Below, piece by piece: positions 54,781 to 62,217 of a stretch of 64,000 nucleotides of DNA. The stretch is from positions 3,162,001-3,226,000 of the forward strand of contig NZ_JAWQJT010000001.1 in assembly GCF_033441515.1 (NCBI RefSeq), in the 5' to 3' direction. The notes beneath the pieces are model-generated. The model had not been told where the DNA came from, ran no database searches, and saw only the letters and a program-made list of their open reading frames with translations. Every line of letters starts with the position of its first letter. Positions within the stretch are counted from its first letter, which is position 1. Source of the DNA: Amycolatopsis solani. GTDB taxonomy: Bacteria > Actinomycetota > Actinomycetes > Mycobacteriales > Pseudonocardiaceae. A program made the position numbers and the translations under genes.

Positions 54781-55236
54781 TCAGCGGGCCACGCGTTCGT
54801 CCGTGCCGGGCACCTTCGCCGTGGAGATGGCGATGCGGTTCCACGTGTTGATGGTGAAGATCAGCGCGAGCAGCTGGGCCAGTTCTTCTTCGCCGAACTG
54901 GCCGGCGGCGCGGGCGTAGACGTCGTCGGGGACGCCGCCCTGGACGAGCGTGACGGCTTCGGTCAGCGCCAGCGCGGCTTGTTCCTTCTCGCTGAAGAAG
55001 TTCGTGGCCTCGGGCCACACCTGCACCAGGTGTAGGCGCTCCTCGCTCTCGCCGGCCTTGCGGGCGTCGGAGGTGTGCATGTGCAGGCAGTAGGCGCAGC
55101 GGTTGAGCTGCGACGCGCGGATCTGGACCAGCTCCACCAGCGCGGGGTCGAGCCCGGCGCGGGCGGCGGCGTCGAAGCCGATCAGGGCCTTGAAGGCCTT
55201 CGGGGCGGTCTTCGCGAAGTTCACTCGGTTCGTCAT
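54781..55236 (-). CDS. AhpD-like / carboxymuconolactone decarboxylase family protein
   Basis: 151 residues. The CxxC redox pair is Cys47 and Cys50, followed by His (C-A-Y-C-L-H-M-H), as in AhpD-type alkylhydroperoxidases. The C-terminal helix I-F-T-I-N-T-W-N-R-I-A-I is also typical. It probably acts in thiol-dependent peroxide defence. Its stop is 4 bases from the convergent MarR stop. On the minus strand TAGATT is exactly 7 bases before the ATG, so it appears leaderless. It is divergent from a MocR-type regulator, which may control it. Confidence 0.88.
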   Translation of the reverse strand: MTNRVNFAKTAPKAFKALIGFDAAARAGLDPALVELVQIRASQLNRCAYCLHMHTSDARKAGESEERLHLVQVWPEATNFFSEKEQAALALTEAVTLVQGGVPDDVYARAAGQFGEEELAQLLALIFTINTWNRIAISTAKVPGTDERVAR

Positions 55237-55243
55237 GACCAGA

Positions 55244-55249
55244 AATCTA
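55244..55249 (-). promoter_or_regulatory. -10 element TAGATT of the leaderless AhpD-like gene
   Basis: On the minus strand TAGATT is followed by 7 bases and the ATG at 55236. It is one of the cleanest leaderless layouts in the window. Confidence 0.55.
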
Positions 55250-55269
55250 TGGCTTGTTTGACCTGTGTG

Positions 55270-55275
55270 TAGGGT
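55270..55275 (+). promoter_or_regulatory. -10 element TAGGGT of the MocR-type gene
   Basis: TAGGGT lies 8 bases before GTG 55284 with no ribosome site. The divergent -10 at 55244-55249 is only about 20 bp away, so the two promoters nearly overlap and could be switched by one bound protein. Confidence 0.5.
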
Positions 55276-55283
55276 GCATTTCC

Positions 55284-56684
55284 GTGGTGGATTCGTGGGT
55301 CAATTCGGGGGAGCGGCTGGGCGCCGACCTGCACTTGGAGCTGCCGGGCACCGGCGGCAAGCGGACCGCGCTGATCACCGCGCTGCGGGACGCCGTCCGC
55401 GCCGGACGGCTCGCCCCGGGCACCCGGCTGCCGCCGTACCGGTCACTGGCCGCGGACCTCGGCCTGGCGCGCAACACCGTCGCCGACGCCTACGCCGAGC
55501 TGGTCGCCGAGGGCTGGCTCACCGCCGTCCAGGGCTCCGGCACCCGCGTCGCCGAGCGGGCCGAGCCGCTCGAACCGGTGCGGGTGCCGCGGAAAGCGCC
55601 GTCCGCGCCGGCCCCGCGGTACAACCTGCGCCAGGGCCAGCCGGACGCGACGTCGTTCCCCCGCACCGAATGGCTCGCCGCGGCGCGCCGCGCGCTGAAC
55701 GTGGCCCCGCACGACGCTTTCGGCCCCGGCGACCCGCGCGGCCGCCGTGAACTGCGGGAAGCGCTCGCCCAGTACCTGGCCCGGGCCCGCGGCGTGCGGA
55801 CGTCGCCGGAGCGGATCGTGGTGTGCTCGGGTTTCGCGCACGCCCTGCGCCTGCTGTTCCCCGCGGTGCTGCCCGGCCCGCTCGCCGTCGAGTCCTACGG
55901 CCTCGCGTTCCACCGCACGATCTTCACCGCGGCTTCGGTGCCGACCGTCCCCCTGGACCTGGACGAGCACGGCGCGCGTGTCGACGACCTCGACGTCCCG
56001 ACGGTGCTGCTGACCCCGGCCCACCAGTTCCCGACCGGCGGCCCCCTGCACCACGACCGCCGCACCACGGTCCTCGGCCACATCCGCACGACCGGCGGCG
56101 TGCTGATCGAGGACGACTACGACGGCGAGTTCCGCTACGACCGCAAACCGGTCGGCGCGGTCCAGGGCCTGGACCCGGACCACGTGGTGTACGTCGGTTC
56201 GGTCAGCAAGAGCCTGTCCCCGGCGCTGCGACTGGGCTGGCTGGTGCTGCCCGCGCACCTCGTCGACCCGGTGCTCGCGGCGAAGGGCGAGCGCGAGGCG
56301 TGGGCGGGCGTGCTGGACCAGTTGACGCTGGCGGAGTTCCTGGCTTCGGGTTCGTACGACCGGCACATCCGCCGCATGAGGCAGCGCTACCGCCGCCGTC
56401 GCGACCTGCTGGTGGCGACGTTGGCCGAGCGGGCTCCGCATGTAGTGCCGACCGGCATCGCGGCGGGCTTGCACGCGGTGCTGCGGTTGCCGCCGGGGAC
56501 GGAGGCGTCGGCGGTGAAAGCCGCGGTGTGGCAGGGACTCGCGCTGGACGGGCTGTCCACGTTCCGCCACCCGGCGGCGAGGATGTCCACAATGGACGGC
56601 TTGGTGGTGGGGTACGCGACGCCGCCGGAGCACGCTTACGCGGCAGCGCTCGACGCGTTGTGCCGAGCGCTGCCACCCACCTGA
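55284..56684 (+). CDS. MocR-type regulator (GntR helix-turn-helix fused to aminotransferase)
   Basis: 466 residues. The GntR winged helix lies at about 20-95 (A-L-R-D-A-V-R-A-G-R-L-A-P-G-T-R-L-P-P-Y-R-S-L-A-A-D-L). A linker joins it to a class I aminotransferase-like domain with the PLP lysine in V-G-S-V-S-K-S-L-S-P-A-L-R-L-G and the D-D-Y-D-G-E-F-R-Y strand. Such proteins sense PLP or amino compounds (PdxR, GabR, EhuR). I chose GTG 55284 because the frame upstream has no domain and a -10 box lies just before this codon. It is divergent from the AhpD-like gene. No vitamin B6 genes are adjacent, so the regulated pathway is open. Confidence 0.9.
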   Translation: MVDSWVNSGERLGADLHLELPGTGGKRTALITALRDAVRAGRLAPGTRLPPYRSLAADLGLARNTVADAYAELVAEGWLTAVQGSGTRVAERAEPLEPVRVPRKAPSAPAPRYNLRQGQPDATSFPRTEWLAAARRALNVAPHDAFGPGDPRGRRELREALAQYLARARGVRTSPERIVVCSGFAHALRLLFPAVLPGPLAVESYGLAFHRTIFTAASVPTVPLDLDEHGARVDDLDVPTVLLTPAHQFPTGGPLHHDRRTTVLGHIRTTGGVLIEDDYDGEFRYDRKPVGAVQGLDPDHVVYVGSVSKSLSPALRLGWLVLPAHLVDPVLAAKGEREAWAGVLDQLTLAEFLASGSYDRHIRRMRQRYRRRRDLLVATLAERAPHVVPTGIAAGLHAVLRLPPGTEASAVKAAVWQGLALDGLSTFRHPAARMSTMDGLVVGYATPPEHAYAAALDALCRALPPT

Positions 56685-56703
56685 GCGCTACCCCGGCGCG
56701 GCT

Positions 56704-56770
56704 GGGACGTCGCGAATGAGTCATTGGGGACCTCTGGCGTCCCGAATGAGTCATTCGCGACCTCGCCGCC
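56704..56770. repeat. 67-bp repeat unit, copy 1 (GAATGAGTCATTC family)
   Basis: The unit opens GGGACGTCGCGAATGAGTCATT and closes GAATGAGTCATTCGCGACC, so its ends form an imperfect inverted repeat. Copy 2 is base-for-base identical and starts exactly 200 bp later. Confidence 0.8.
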
Positions 56771-56903
56771 GGGCAGCGTCAGCCGGTGCCCGGTCGCGCG
56801 CCGCTACGCCCGCCGACTCCTTCACGCGCATCCGAGCCCTGGCCCGCGCCGTGCGCTGCCCGCCTGACAGTCCGGCCGCGCCCGGTCCCGATTCCCGCGG
56901 CGG

Positions 56904-56970
56904 GGGACGTCGCGAATGAGTCATTGGGGACCTCTGGCGTCCCGAATGAGTCATTCGCGACCTCGCCGCC
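56904..56970. repeat. 67-bp repeat unit, copy 2
   Basis: It is identical to 56704-56770 over all 67 bases at an offset of exactly 200 bp. It ends about 45 bp from the stop of the minus-strand DUF1906-like gene, so it could act as that gene's terminator. Confidence 0.8.
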
Positions 56971-57014
56971 GCCGGGCATGGGCAACGGCAACCCAAGCCG
57001 GAGCTCGCGGCGCG

Positions 57015-57815
57015 CTACCCGACGATGTCGATCTCGAAGGGGTCCGCCGAGCTGTAGTTGATGTCCGCCCACACCGCGCCCGGCAGGTCGTAGCGGCGGT
57101 GGGACGTCAGCTTGTTGTTGTAGCCCGGTGTCTGCGTCGGGTTGTGGCCGACGCCCTGGTGGTCGTTGCCCCACGCGAAGATGTCGCCGATCCACATCGG
57201 CTTCGAGAAACCGTCGCCGCCGAGGCGGGGGCGGATCACGACCGCCGAGCCGGGGCTGCCGGACAGGAAGACGCGGACGGCGTGCTGCTCGCCGTTCGGC
57301 GGGGTGACGGTGATGCGCTCCATGATCTCCACTCCAGTCGAGGCGGGTGCGGTTCCGTCCACTCCGGGCCAGAAGTCGACGACCGACGAAATGTCGTAGC
57401 CCGGGGCGACGTTGCCGGCGTACTGCTTGGCGACCGCGCCGGCGGGGATGGTGGGATCGCCGTTGTAGTGCGCGATCCAGTAGTACGGCTCGGCGACGCC
57501 GGCGGAGGAAAACGCCGAGCGCACCGACGGCCAGGTCGACAGGCTGCAGTAGATGGTCGGGTCCGCGCCCGCCGCGCGGCGCATCCGGACCCAGCCCGGT
57601 GCTTCGCCGGGGGTGGCGTCGCCGGGTTCGACGTCCAGGACGTGGCCGTCGTTGGTGGACGCTTTCTTGACGATCGTGACCTTCACGGCCTGGGGAAAGC
57701 GCGCCCAGTCGGCAGCCGACCAGGGTTCGATTTTGATCTTGTCGATGTACCCCGCGACCATCCTGGCGTCGCCGGGGATGTTCGCGGCCGTCACCGCGTC
57801 GTACATCGTGCGCAC
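57015..57815 (-). CDS. Glycosidase-like (DUF1906-type) protein with C-terminal beta domain
   Basis: 266 residues from GTG 57815, which has GGAG about 9 bases upstream. In-frame starts exist up to 57899 but have weak signals. The N-terminal ~165 residues look like a GH25/DUF1906-type barrel: Y-D-A-V-T-A-A-N-I-P-G-D-A-R-M-V-A-G-Y-I-D, then G-H-V-L-D-V-E-P-G-D-A-T and Y-Y-W-I-A-H-Y-N-G-D, ending with Y-D-I-S-S-V-V-D-F-W-P-G-V-D. Acidic residues on these strands could be catalytic. The last 100 residues are a separate, probably beta-rich domain. There is no signal peptide, unlike most secreted lysozyme-like enzymes. Similar barrels are known from actinobacterial and phage proteins. The substrate is unknown. 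Confidence 0.6.
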   Translation of the reverse strand: MRTMYDAVTAANIPGDARMVAGYIDKIKIEPWSAADWARFPQAVKVTIVKKASTNDGHVLDVEPGDATPGEAPGWVRMRRAAGADPTIYCSLSTWPSVRSAFSSAGVAEPYYWIAHYNGDPTIPAGAVAKQYAGNVAPGYDISSVVDFWPGVDGTAPASTGVEIMERITVTPPNGEQHAVRVFLSGSPGSAVVIRPRLGGDGFSKPMWIGDIFAWGNDHQGVGHNPTQTPGYNNKLTSHRRYDLPGAVWADINYSSADPFEIDIVG

Positions 57816-58075
57816 GGGTTGCGTCTCCGTTCGGTGCCTCATCGCCGTTTCGGGGACGGCGAAATCGTCTCCGCGATTCGCCATGGTGATGTTACCCAAG
57901 TGGGACGGGCGTCAAGCGGGAAACGTTACGCAGTCCTTGTCAATCACCAAAACGGCCGCACGGCGCAATTCCTTCACCACGGTTTCACGCGGCGATGGTC
58001 ACGGTCCGCTGCCGGTACTGGCTTCCCGCTCACCCGGCTGGCAAGCTGCCAGCACTTCACCACGGAAGGACGTGC

Positions 58076-59656
58076 ATGGCGGCACACCCGGCGCGGGCCC
58101 GGCGGATCGACGCGCGGGTCGTCGTCCTGAGCGCGCTGCTCGTGGTCGCCCTGCTCGCCTGGGCCGGTGTCGACTACCTCAAGGACCGGCTGGCCGGCGG
58201 CGGCTGCGACTCGACGACGCCGGTGCGTGTCACGGCGGCGCCGGACATCGCGACGGTGCTCACCGCGCTCGCCGGGACCGTGCCGCAGCGCGACTGCTAC
58301 CGCGTCGAAGTCACGTCGAGCGCGTCGCCGGCCACCGCCGCCGCCCTCGAAGCCAACGGCGCGACCGGCCCGGACGTCTGGGTGCCGGAGTCGAGCACGT
58401 GGCTACTGCAGGCCCGCGACGGCGGCGCGTGGAACCTGCCCGAGACCGGCCAGTCGGTGGCGAGCTCGCCTGTGGTGCTGGCGCTCACCGACGAAGTCGC
58501 GAAGCAGGCGGGCTGGCCGGGGAAGTCGCCGTCCTGGTCGGACGTCCTCGCCGCGAACCCCGTCGGGCTCCCCGATCCCGGCCGCGATCCCGCGGCGATC
58601 GCCGCGTTGATCGGGTTGCAGCAGCTCACCAAGGACGCGCCCGATCCGGCCGCGGCGTTCACCGAGAAGATCCGCGAGCTGTCGGCCGTGAAGGAGCCGT
58701 ACCCCGCGTCTCCGGCGTCGGAGCAGTCGGTGCTGGCCCGCCGGCTCGTCGCCGCGTACCCGGCCGCCGGCGTGCCGGGTTTCGACTACCCGTACGTCGT
58801 GCTGCCGCGCGCGTCGGAGGCCTCGCGGTCGGCGGCCGAACGCTTCCTGCGGCTGCTGCTCGACCAGACCGCCACCAAGGCGTTCGCGGACAGTGGGTTC
58901 CGGACGCCGTCGGGCCAGCTGCTCGGCGACCGGCCGCGTGACACGCGGACGAACGCCGCGCCGCGCCCGGGCGGCCCACCGCCGCCGGAGGCGGTGTACG
59001 CCGTGCTCCAAGCGTGGGCGGGGGCGAACCTCAGCGCCCGCGTCCAGGTGCTGCTCGACGTGTCCGGCTCGATGGCCGCCACCGTTCCCGGCACCGGCCG
59101 GAGCCGGATGGCCCTCACCCTCGAAGCCGCGACGCAGGGCCTCGGCTTGTTCAAGCCGACCACCGAAATCGGCCTGTGGTTGTTCTCCACCAAGCTCGAC
59201 GGCGACAAGGACTTCAAGGAACTGCTGCCGATGCGGTCGATCTCGCAGCAGCTCGGCGCGGGCGGGGTGGCGACGCTGCAGGCGGTCAAGCCGAAGCCCG
59301 GCGGCGCGACCGGCCTGTACGACTCGATCCTCGCCGCGTACCAGAACGCCCGCCAGAACTGGCAGCTCGGCCGGATCAACGTCGTCGTCGTGCTCACCGA
59401 CGGCCGCAACGAGGACAGCGACTCGATCGGGCTGCCCGGCCTGCTGGCCGAGCTGAACCGGCTGCAGGACCCGCGGAAACCGCTGCCCGTCATCGGGATC
59501 GGCATCGGCCCGGACATCGACGCGAGCGAGCTGCGGCAGGTCTCCGCCGCGACCGGCGGCGAGTCCTTCACCACGCCGGACCCGCGCAAGATCTCCGACG
59601 TCTTCTACCAAGCGCTGAGCAAGCTCATGTGCCAGCCGCCCGCGTGCAAGAAGTGA
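58076..59656 (+). CDS. Membrane-anchored solute-binding/VWA fusion protein
   Basis: 526 residues. GGAAGGA is upstream of ATG 58076. One N-terminal helix (about 14-36) anchors it, with the rest outside. Residues about 45-290 look like a type 2 periplasmic binding domain (V-R-V-T-A-A-P-D-I-A-T-V-L, then P-D-V-W-V-P-E-S-S-T-W). A Pro-rich linker (P-G-G-P-P-P-P-E) leads to a von Willebrand A domain from about 322, with an intact metal site D-V-S-G-S-M near residue 328 and later V-V-V-L-T-D-G-R-N-E-D-S-D. There are cysteines at both ends. It forms an operon with the next gene (7-bp gap). The architecture suggests ligand- or metal-dependent protein contact at the cell surface. Confidence 0.8.
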   Translation: MAAHPARARRIDARVVVLSALLVVALLAWAGVDYLKDRLAGGGCDSTTPVRVTAAPDIATVLTALAGTVPQRDCYRVEVTSSASPATAAALEANGATGPDVWVPESSTWLLQARDGGAWNLPETGQSVASSPVVLALTDEVAKQAGWPGKSPSWSDVLAANPVGLPDPGRDPAAIAALIGLQQLTKDAPDPAAAFTEKIRELSAVKEPYPASPASEQSVLARRLVAAYPAAGVPGFDYPYVVLPRASEASRSAAERFLRLLLDQTATKAFADSGFRTPSGQLLGDRPRDTRTNAAPRPGGPPPPEAVYAVLQAWAGANLSARVQVLLDVSGSMAATVPGTGRSRMALTLEAATQGLGLFKPTTEIGLWLFSTKLDGDKDFKELLPMRSISQQLGAGGVATLQAVKPKPGGATGLYDSILAAYQNARQNWQLGRINVVVVLTDGRNEDSDSIGLPGLLAELNRLQDPRKPLPVIGIGIGPDIDASELRQVSAATGGESFTTPDPRKISDVFYQALSKLMCQPPACKK

Positions 59657-59663
59657 GGAACCC

Positions 59664-61409
59664 GTGGTCGAGCTGACCGAAAAGCCCGCGGCACGGGCGA
59701 TCCGAAGACCGTCCACTGTGGTCGTCGCCGCGTTCGTCGCGGGACTGGTGCCGTTGGCGCTGCACGCCTGGGCGGTGCTGCACGGGAGTTTCGCGCAAGA
59801 CGACTTCGTGGTCACCTGGCAGGCGGCCGCGGCCGGGCCGTTCGACCCCGGCTTCCTCTTCCAGGACTACCACGGTCACCTGCAGCCCGGCGGGTTCTTC
59901 CTCGCCGCCGTGCTCACCTGGTGGGCGCCGCTGAACTTCCCGGTGTTCGCATTGCCGCTGCTGCTCGTGAAAGCGCTCGCGACGGTGTACTTCTGGTGCC
60001 TGCTCGTGCGGTGTTTCGGCCGCCGGTGGGCGATCCTGGTGCCGTTCACGGTCTTCACGGCGTCGACGCTGCTGCTGGTCCCGACGCTGTGGTGGTCGTT
60101 CGGCGTCCAGGTGCTGCCGGTCGTGCTGGCCACCGCCGGGGCGTTGCACGCGCACGTCCGGTACCTGGACGGCGGTGGCCGGTGGTGGCTGGGGACCTTC
60201 GCCTGGACGTTGTTCGGTCTCGCGTTCTACGAAAAGGCCGTGGTGATCCCGGTGCTGCTGGCCGCGGTGACCGTCCTGCTCGGACGGTCCTTCCGCGAGC
60301 ACGCCCGCTACTGGCTCGGCCAGGCCGCGCTGCTGGTGGCGTTCGTGGTGGTCTTCTTCGCGCTGACGTCGAGCCAGGTCGGCACGGGCGCGTCGCCGCT
60401 GTCGGCAGGCACGGTCGCCGACCTGACCGCCCGGATGCTCGGCGACACGTTGCTGCCGGGCCTGGCCGGTGGACCGTGGTCCGGGCCGGGGCCGGGTGCG
60501 ACCTGGGCGCCGACGCCGTTCGTCGTGGTCGTCGTGCTGGTACTGGCCGCGTTGGCGGTGGTGCTCGCCGGTGGCAGGCGCGGCGGACGGCGGGCGTGGG
60601 GTGCCTGGGCGCTGCTCGCGGCGGTGTTCGCCGTGGACGTCGCGCTGCTCGCGCTGACCCGGCTGCGCGAAGTGGGCCCGTCGGCCGGTGACGATCCCCG
60701 GTATGTCGCCGATCTGGCGCTGGTGGCCGCCCTTTGTGGAGCGTTCGCTTTCCTGCCGCCCGGCGAAGTTGCGCCGTCCGGTGGAAAGCGTGAGCGGCCG
60801 ATCGCGGTAGCGCTGTGCGTGCTTTTGCTCGCCAGTTCCGCCGTCGGGTTTTCCCGGCTTTCCCCGGCGTTGCGGTTCGAGCATTCGGGGCAGTACGTCG
60901 CGAACGTGCGCGCCGCCGTCGGCGAGGATTCGGAGCTGGTCTTCTACGACACCTTCGTGCCGTCGGACGTGGTGCACGAATGGTTCGGCGCGGACTCGCG
61001 CGCGTCCCGGGTGGTCGGCCTGCTGCCCGGCACGCGCTTCGACCAGCCGACGAGCCGGATGCACCTGCTCGACGCCACCGGCACGCCGCACAAGATCACC
61101 GGCGTGGACCCGATTTCCCGCGGTGTCCCCGGCCCGGTCCCGAACTGCGGCTACGCGATCGGCGAGACCCCGGTGCGCGTCGCGCTGGACAAACCGGTGC
61201 TGGGACGGCATCTGCTCAAGCTCGATTACTACACTTCGGACGGTGGCGAAGGCCTGGTGGACCGCACGCCGGTCTGGTTCCAGGCCGGGCTGCACTCGCT
61301 CTACCTGCCGGTGGACGGCCTCTTCGACAGCGTCGCCGTCCGCCTGTCGAGCCCGGGCGCGCCGGTGTGCGTCGCGAAAGCCGAGGTGGGCACGCCAGTC
61401 ACCTCGTGA
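59664..61409 (+). CDS. Polytopic membrane protein, GT-C glycosyltransferase-like
   Basis: 581 residues, GTG start 7 bp after the VWA gene. About 11 hydrophobic segments (to about residue 400) are followed by a soluble extracytoplasmic part of about 180 residues. The first outside loop has an acidic pair, Asp46-Asp47 in F-A-Q-D-D-F, placed as in GT-C enzymes that use polyprenyl-phosphate sugars. Other GT-C hallmarks are weak, so the call rests on topology and this motif. The last codons enter the long palindrome at 61401-61450. The adjacent aftD start supports a role in cell-envelope glycan assembly. Confidence 0.6.
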   Translation: MVELTEKPAARAIRRPSTVVVAAFVAGLVPLALHAWAVLHGSFAQDDFVVTWQAAAAGPFDPGFLFQDYHGHLQPGGFFLAAVLTWWAPLNFPVFALPLLLVKALATVYFWCLLVRCFGRRWAILVPFTVFTASTLLLVPTLWWSFGVQVLPVVLATAGALHAHVRYLDGGGRWWLGTFAWTLFGLAFYEKAVVIPVLLAAVTVLLGRSFREHARYWLGQAALLVAFVVVFFALTSSQVGTGASPLSAGTVADLTARMLGDTLLPGLAGGPWSGPGPGATWAPTPFVVVVVLVLAALAVVLAGGRRGGRRAWGAWALLAAVFAVDVALLALTRLREVGPSAGDDPRYVADLALVAALCGAFAFLPPGEVAPSGGKRERPIAVALCVLLLASSAVGFSRLSPALRFEHSGQYVANVRAAVGEDSELVFYDTFVPSDVVHEWFGADSRASRVVGLLPGTRFDQPTSRMHLLDATGTPHKITGVDPISRGVPGPVPNCGYAIGETPVRVALDKPVLGRHLLKLDYYTSDGGEGLVDRTPVWFQAGLHSLYLPVDGLFDSVAVRLSSPGAPVCVAKAEVGTPVTS

Positions 61410-61450
61410 GTGTTTAGTCGGGTTCTAACCCGACTAAACACTCACGAGGT
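61401..61450. terminator. Long perfect palindrome, GTGAGTGTTTAG family, copy 2
   Basis: Arms of 24 bases (61401-61424, 61427-61450) pair perfectly around 2 bases. The left arm contains the stop codon of the GT-C-like gene, and the right arm abuts the stop of the convergent methyltransferase gene. The outer motif is identical to the copy at 19914-19957; the inner bases differ but are compensated on both sides. Confidence 0.7.
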
Positions 61451-62184
61451 CAGTAGGGGTCGTACGGGCTGTCGTGGCCGAGCAGGCGTGCGAGCGGGCG
61501 GAGGCGCAGGCGCAGCAGCACCTTGACGACCACGTTGCGCAGGAACCACGGCAGCTGCGCCAGCACACGGACGCGGTCCGAAGCGGACGGTGGGGCCAGC
61601 CGGAACCGCGCCAGCGACGTCGCCCGGTCCACATAGGTGTACCGGCGTCCGAAGAGGACCTTCGCGATCGTGCCGAGGGTGACGCCGATCGAGGAAAAGC
61701 AGTCGTGGACCAGGATCTCGGCTCCTTGCGGCAGGTGCGCCGACCAGCGCAGGTCGTCGGTGTAGGTCCAGTAGTCGTGCTTGCCGTCGATGTAAAGCAG
61801 CTGTAGGGGCCGGTCCCAGTGAGGACGCAGTTCCGTGCTGTAACCGGCGACGAGCTCGACGACGTCGTCCAGGCCGGCACGGCGGATGTTGCGCTCGAAC
61901 AGTTGCCGCGTCGGGGATCCGCCGAAGAGCCGGCCGTCCACGAAGGGGTCGACCGCGATCACCGTGGCCCCGGCCGTGCGGGCCGCCGCGCCGAGGACGA
62001 TCGTGGATCGGCCCTGGTGACTGCCGATTTCCAGGATGACATCGCCCTTTTCCAGCCGGCACGCGGCGTCCCACAGCGCTCGGCCCTGCGCGCGCGTCAT
62101 CCAGCCCTTGACCGGCTCGGCCAAGGCCCAGGCATCTTCGAACGAGATGGCGCACCTGCCTGAATTCGGGAGGATCGTCGGCAC
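61450..62184 (-). CDS. Class I SAM-dependent methyltransferase (CmcI/Methyltransf_24-like)
   Basis: 244 residues from GTG 62184. The SAM-binding fold shows I-L-E-I-G-S-H-Q-G-R-S-T (motif I), V-I-A-V-D-P-F (motif II) and the metal-site-like string Y-I-D-G-K-H-D-Y (motif IV), typical of the divalent-metal-dependent small methyltransferases near sugar and cell-wall genes. A basic, hydrophobic C-terminus (V-V-K-V-L-L-R-L-R-L-R-P-L) may touch the membrane. The frame continues upstream for another 400 codons through aftD on the opposite strand and is not real there. It is divergent from aftD with 33 bp between start codons, so the two may share regulation. The acceptor is unknown. Confidence 0.82.
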   Translation of the reverse strand: MPTILPNSGRCAISFEDAWALAEPVKGWMTRAQGRALWDAACRLEKGDVILEIGSHQGRSTIVLGAAARTAGATVIAVDPFVDGRLFGGSPTRQLFERNIRRAGLDDVVELVAGYSTELRPHWDRPLQLLYIDGKHDYWTYTDDLRWSAHLPQGAEILVHDCFSSIGVTLGTIAKVLFGRRYTYVDRATSLARFRLAPPSASDRVRVLAQLPWFLRNVVVKVLLRLRLRPLARLLGHDSPYDPY

Positions 62185-62204
62185 ATGGTAGCCAGGTTTC
62201 CGCC

Positions 62205-62210
62205 TAGTAT
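62205..62210 (+). promoter_or_regulatory. -10 element TAGTAT of the leaderless aftD gene
   Basis: TAGTAT is followed by exactly 7 bases and ATG 62218. The layout matches the other leaderless starts in the window. Confidence 0.55.
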
Positions 62211-62217
62211 CTACCGG

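Larger units (their letters stand above)
56685..57014. other. 330-bp non-coding stretch with duplicated repeat units
   Basis: There is no supported gene between the MocR-type gene and the next minus-strand gene. The stretch holds two identical 67-base units (56704-56770 and 56904-56970) and about 130 bp of unique GC-rich sequence between them. Open frames here have no ribosome site or domain. Confidence 0.6.

Noticed and set aside
56704-56970. CRISPR array
   Set aside because: There are only two units, the units are 67 bp, the gap is about 130 bp, and no cas genes are present.
56786-57061. A short plus-strand frame between and across the 67-bp repeats
   Set aside because: No ribosome site or recognisable domain, and it runs through the repeat and into the 3' end of a minus-strand gene.
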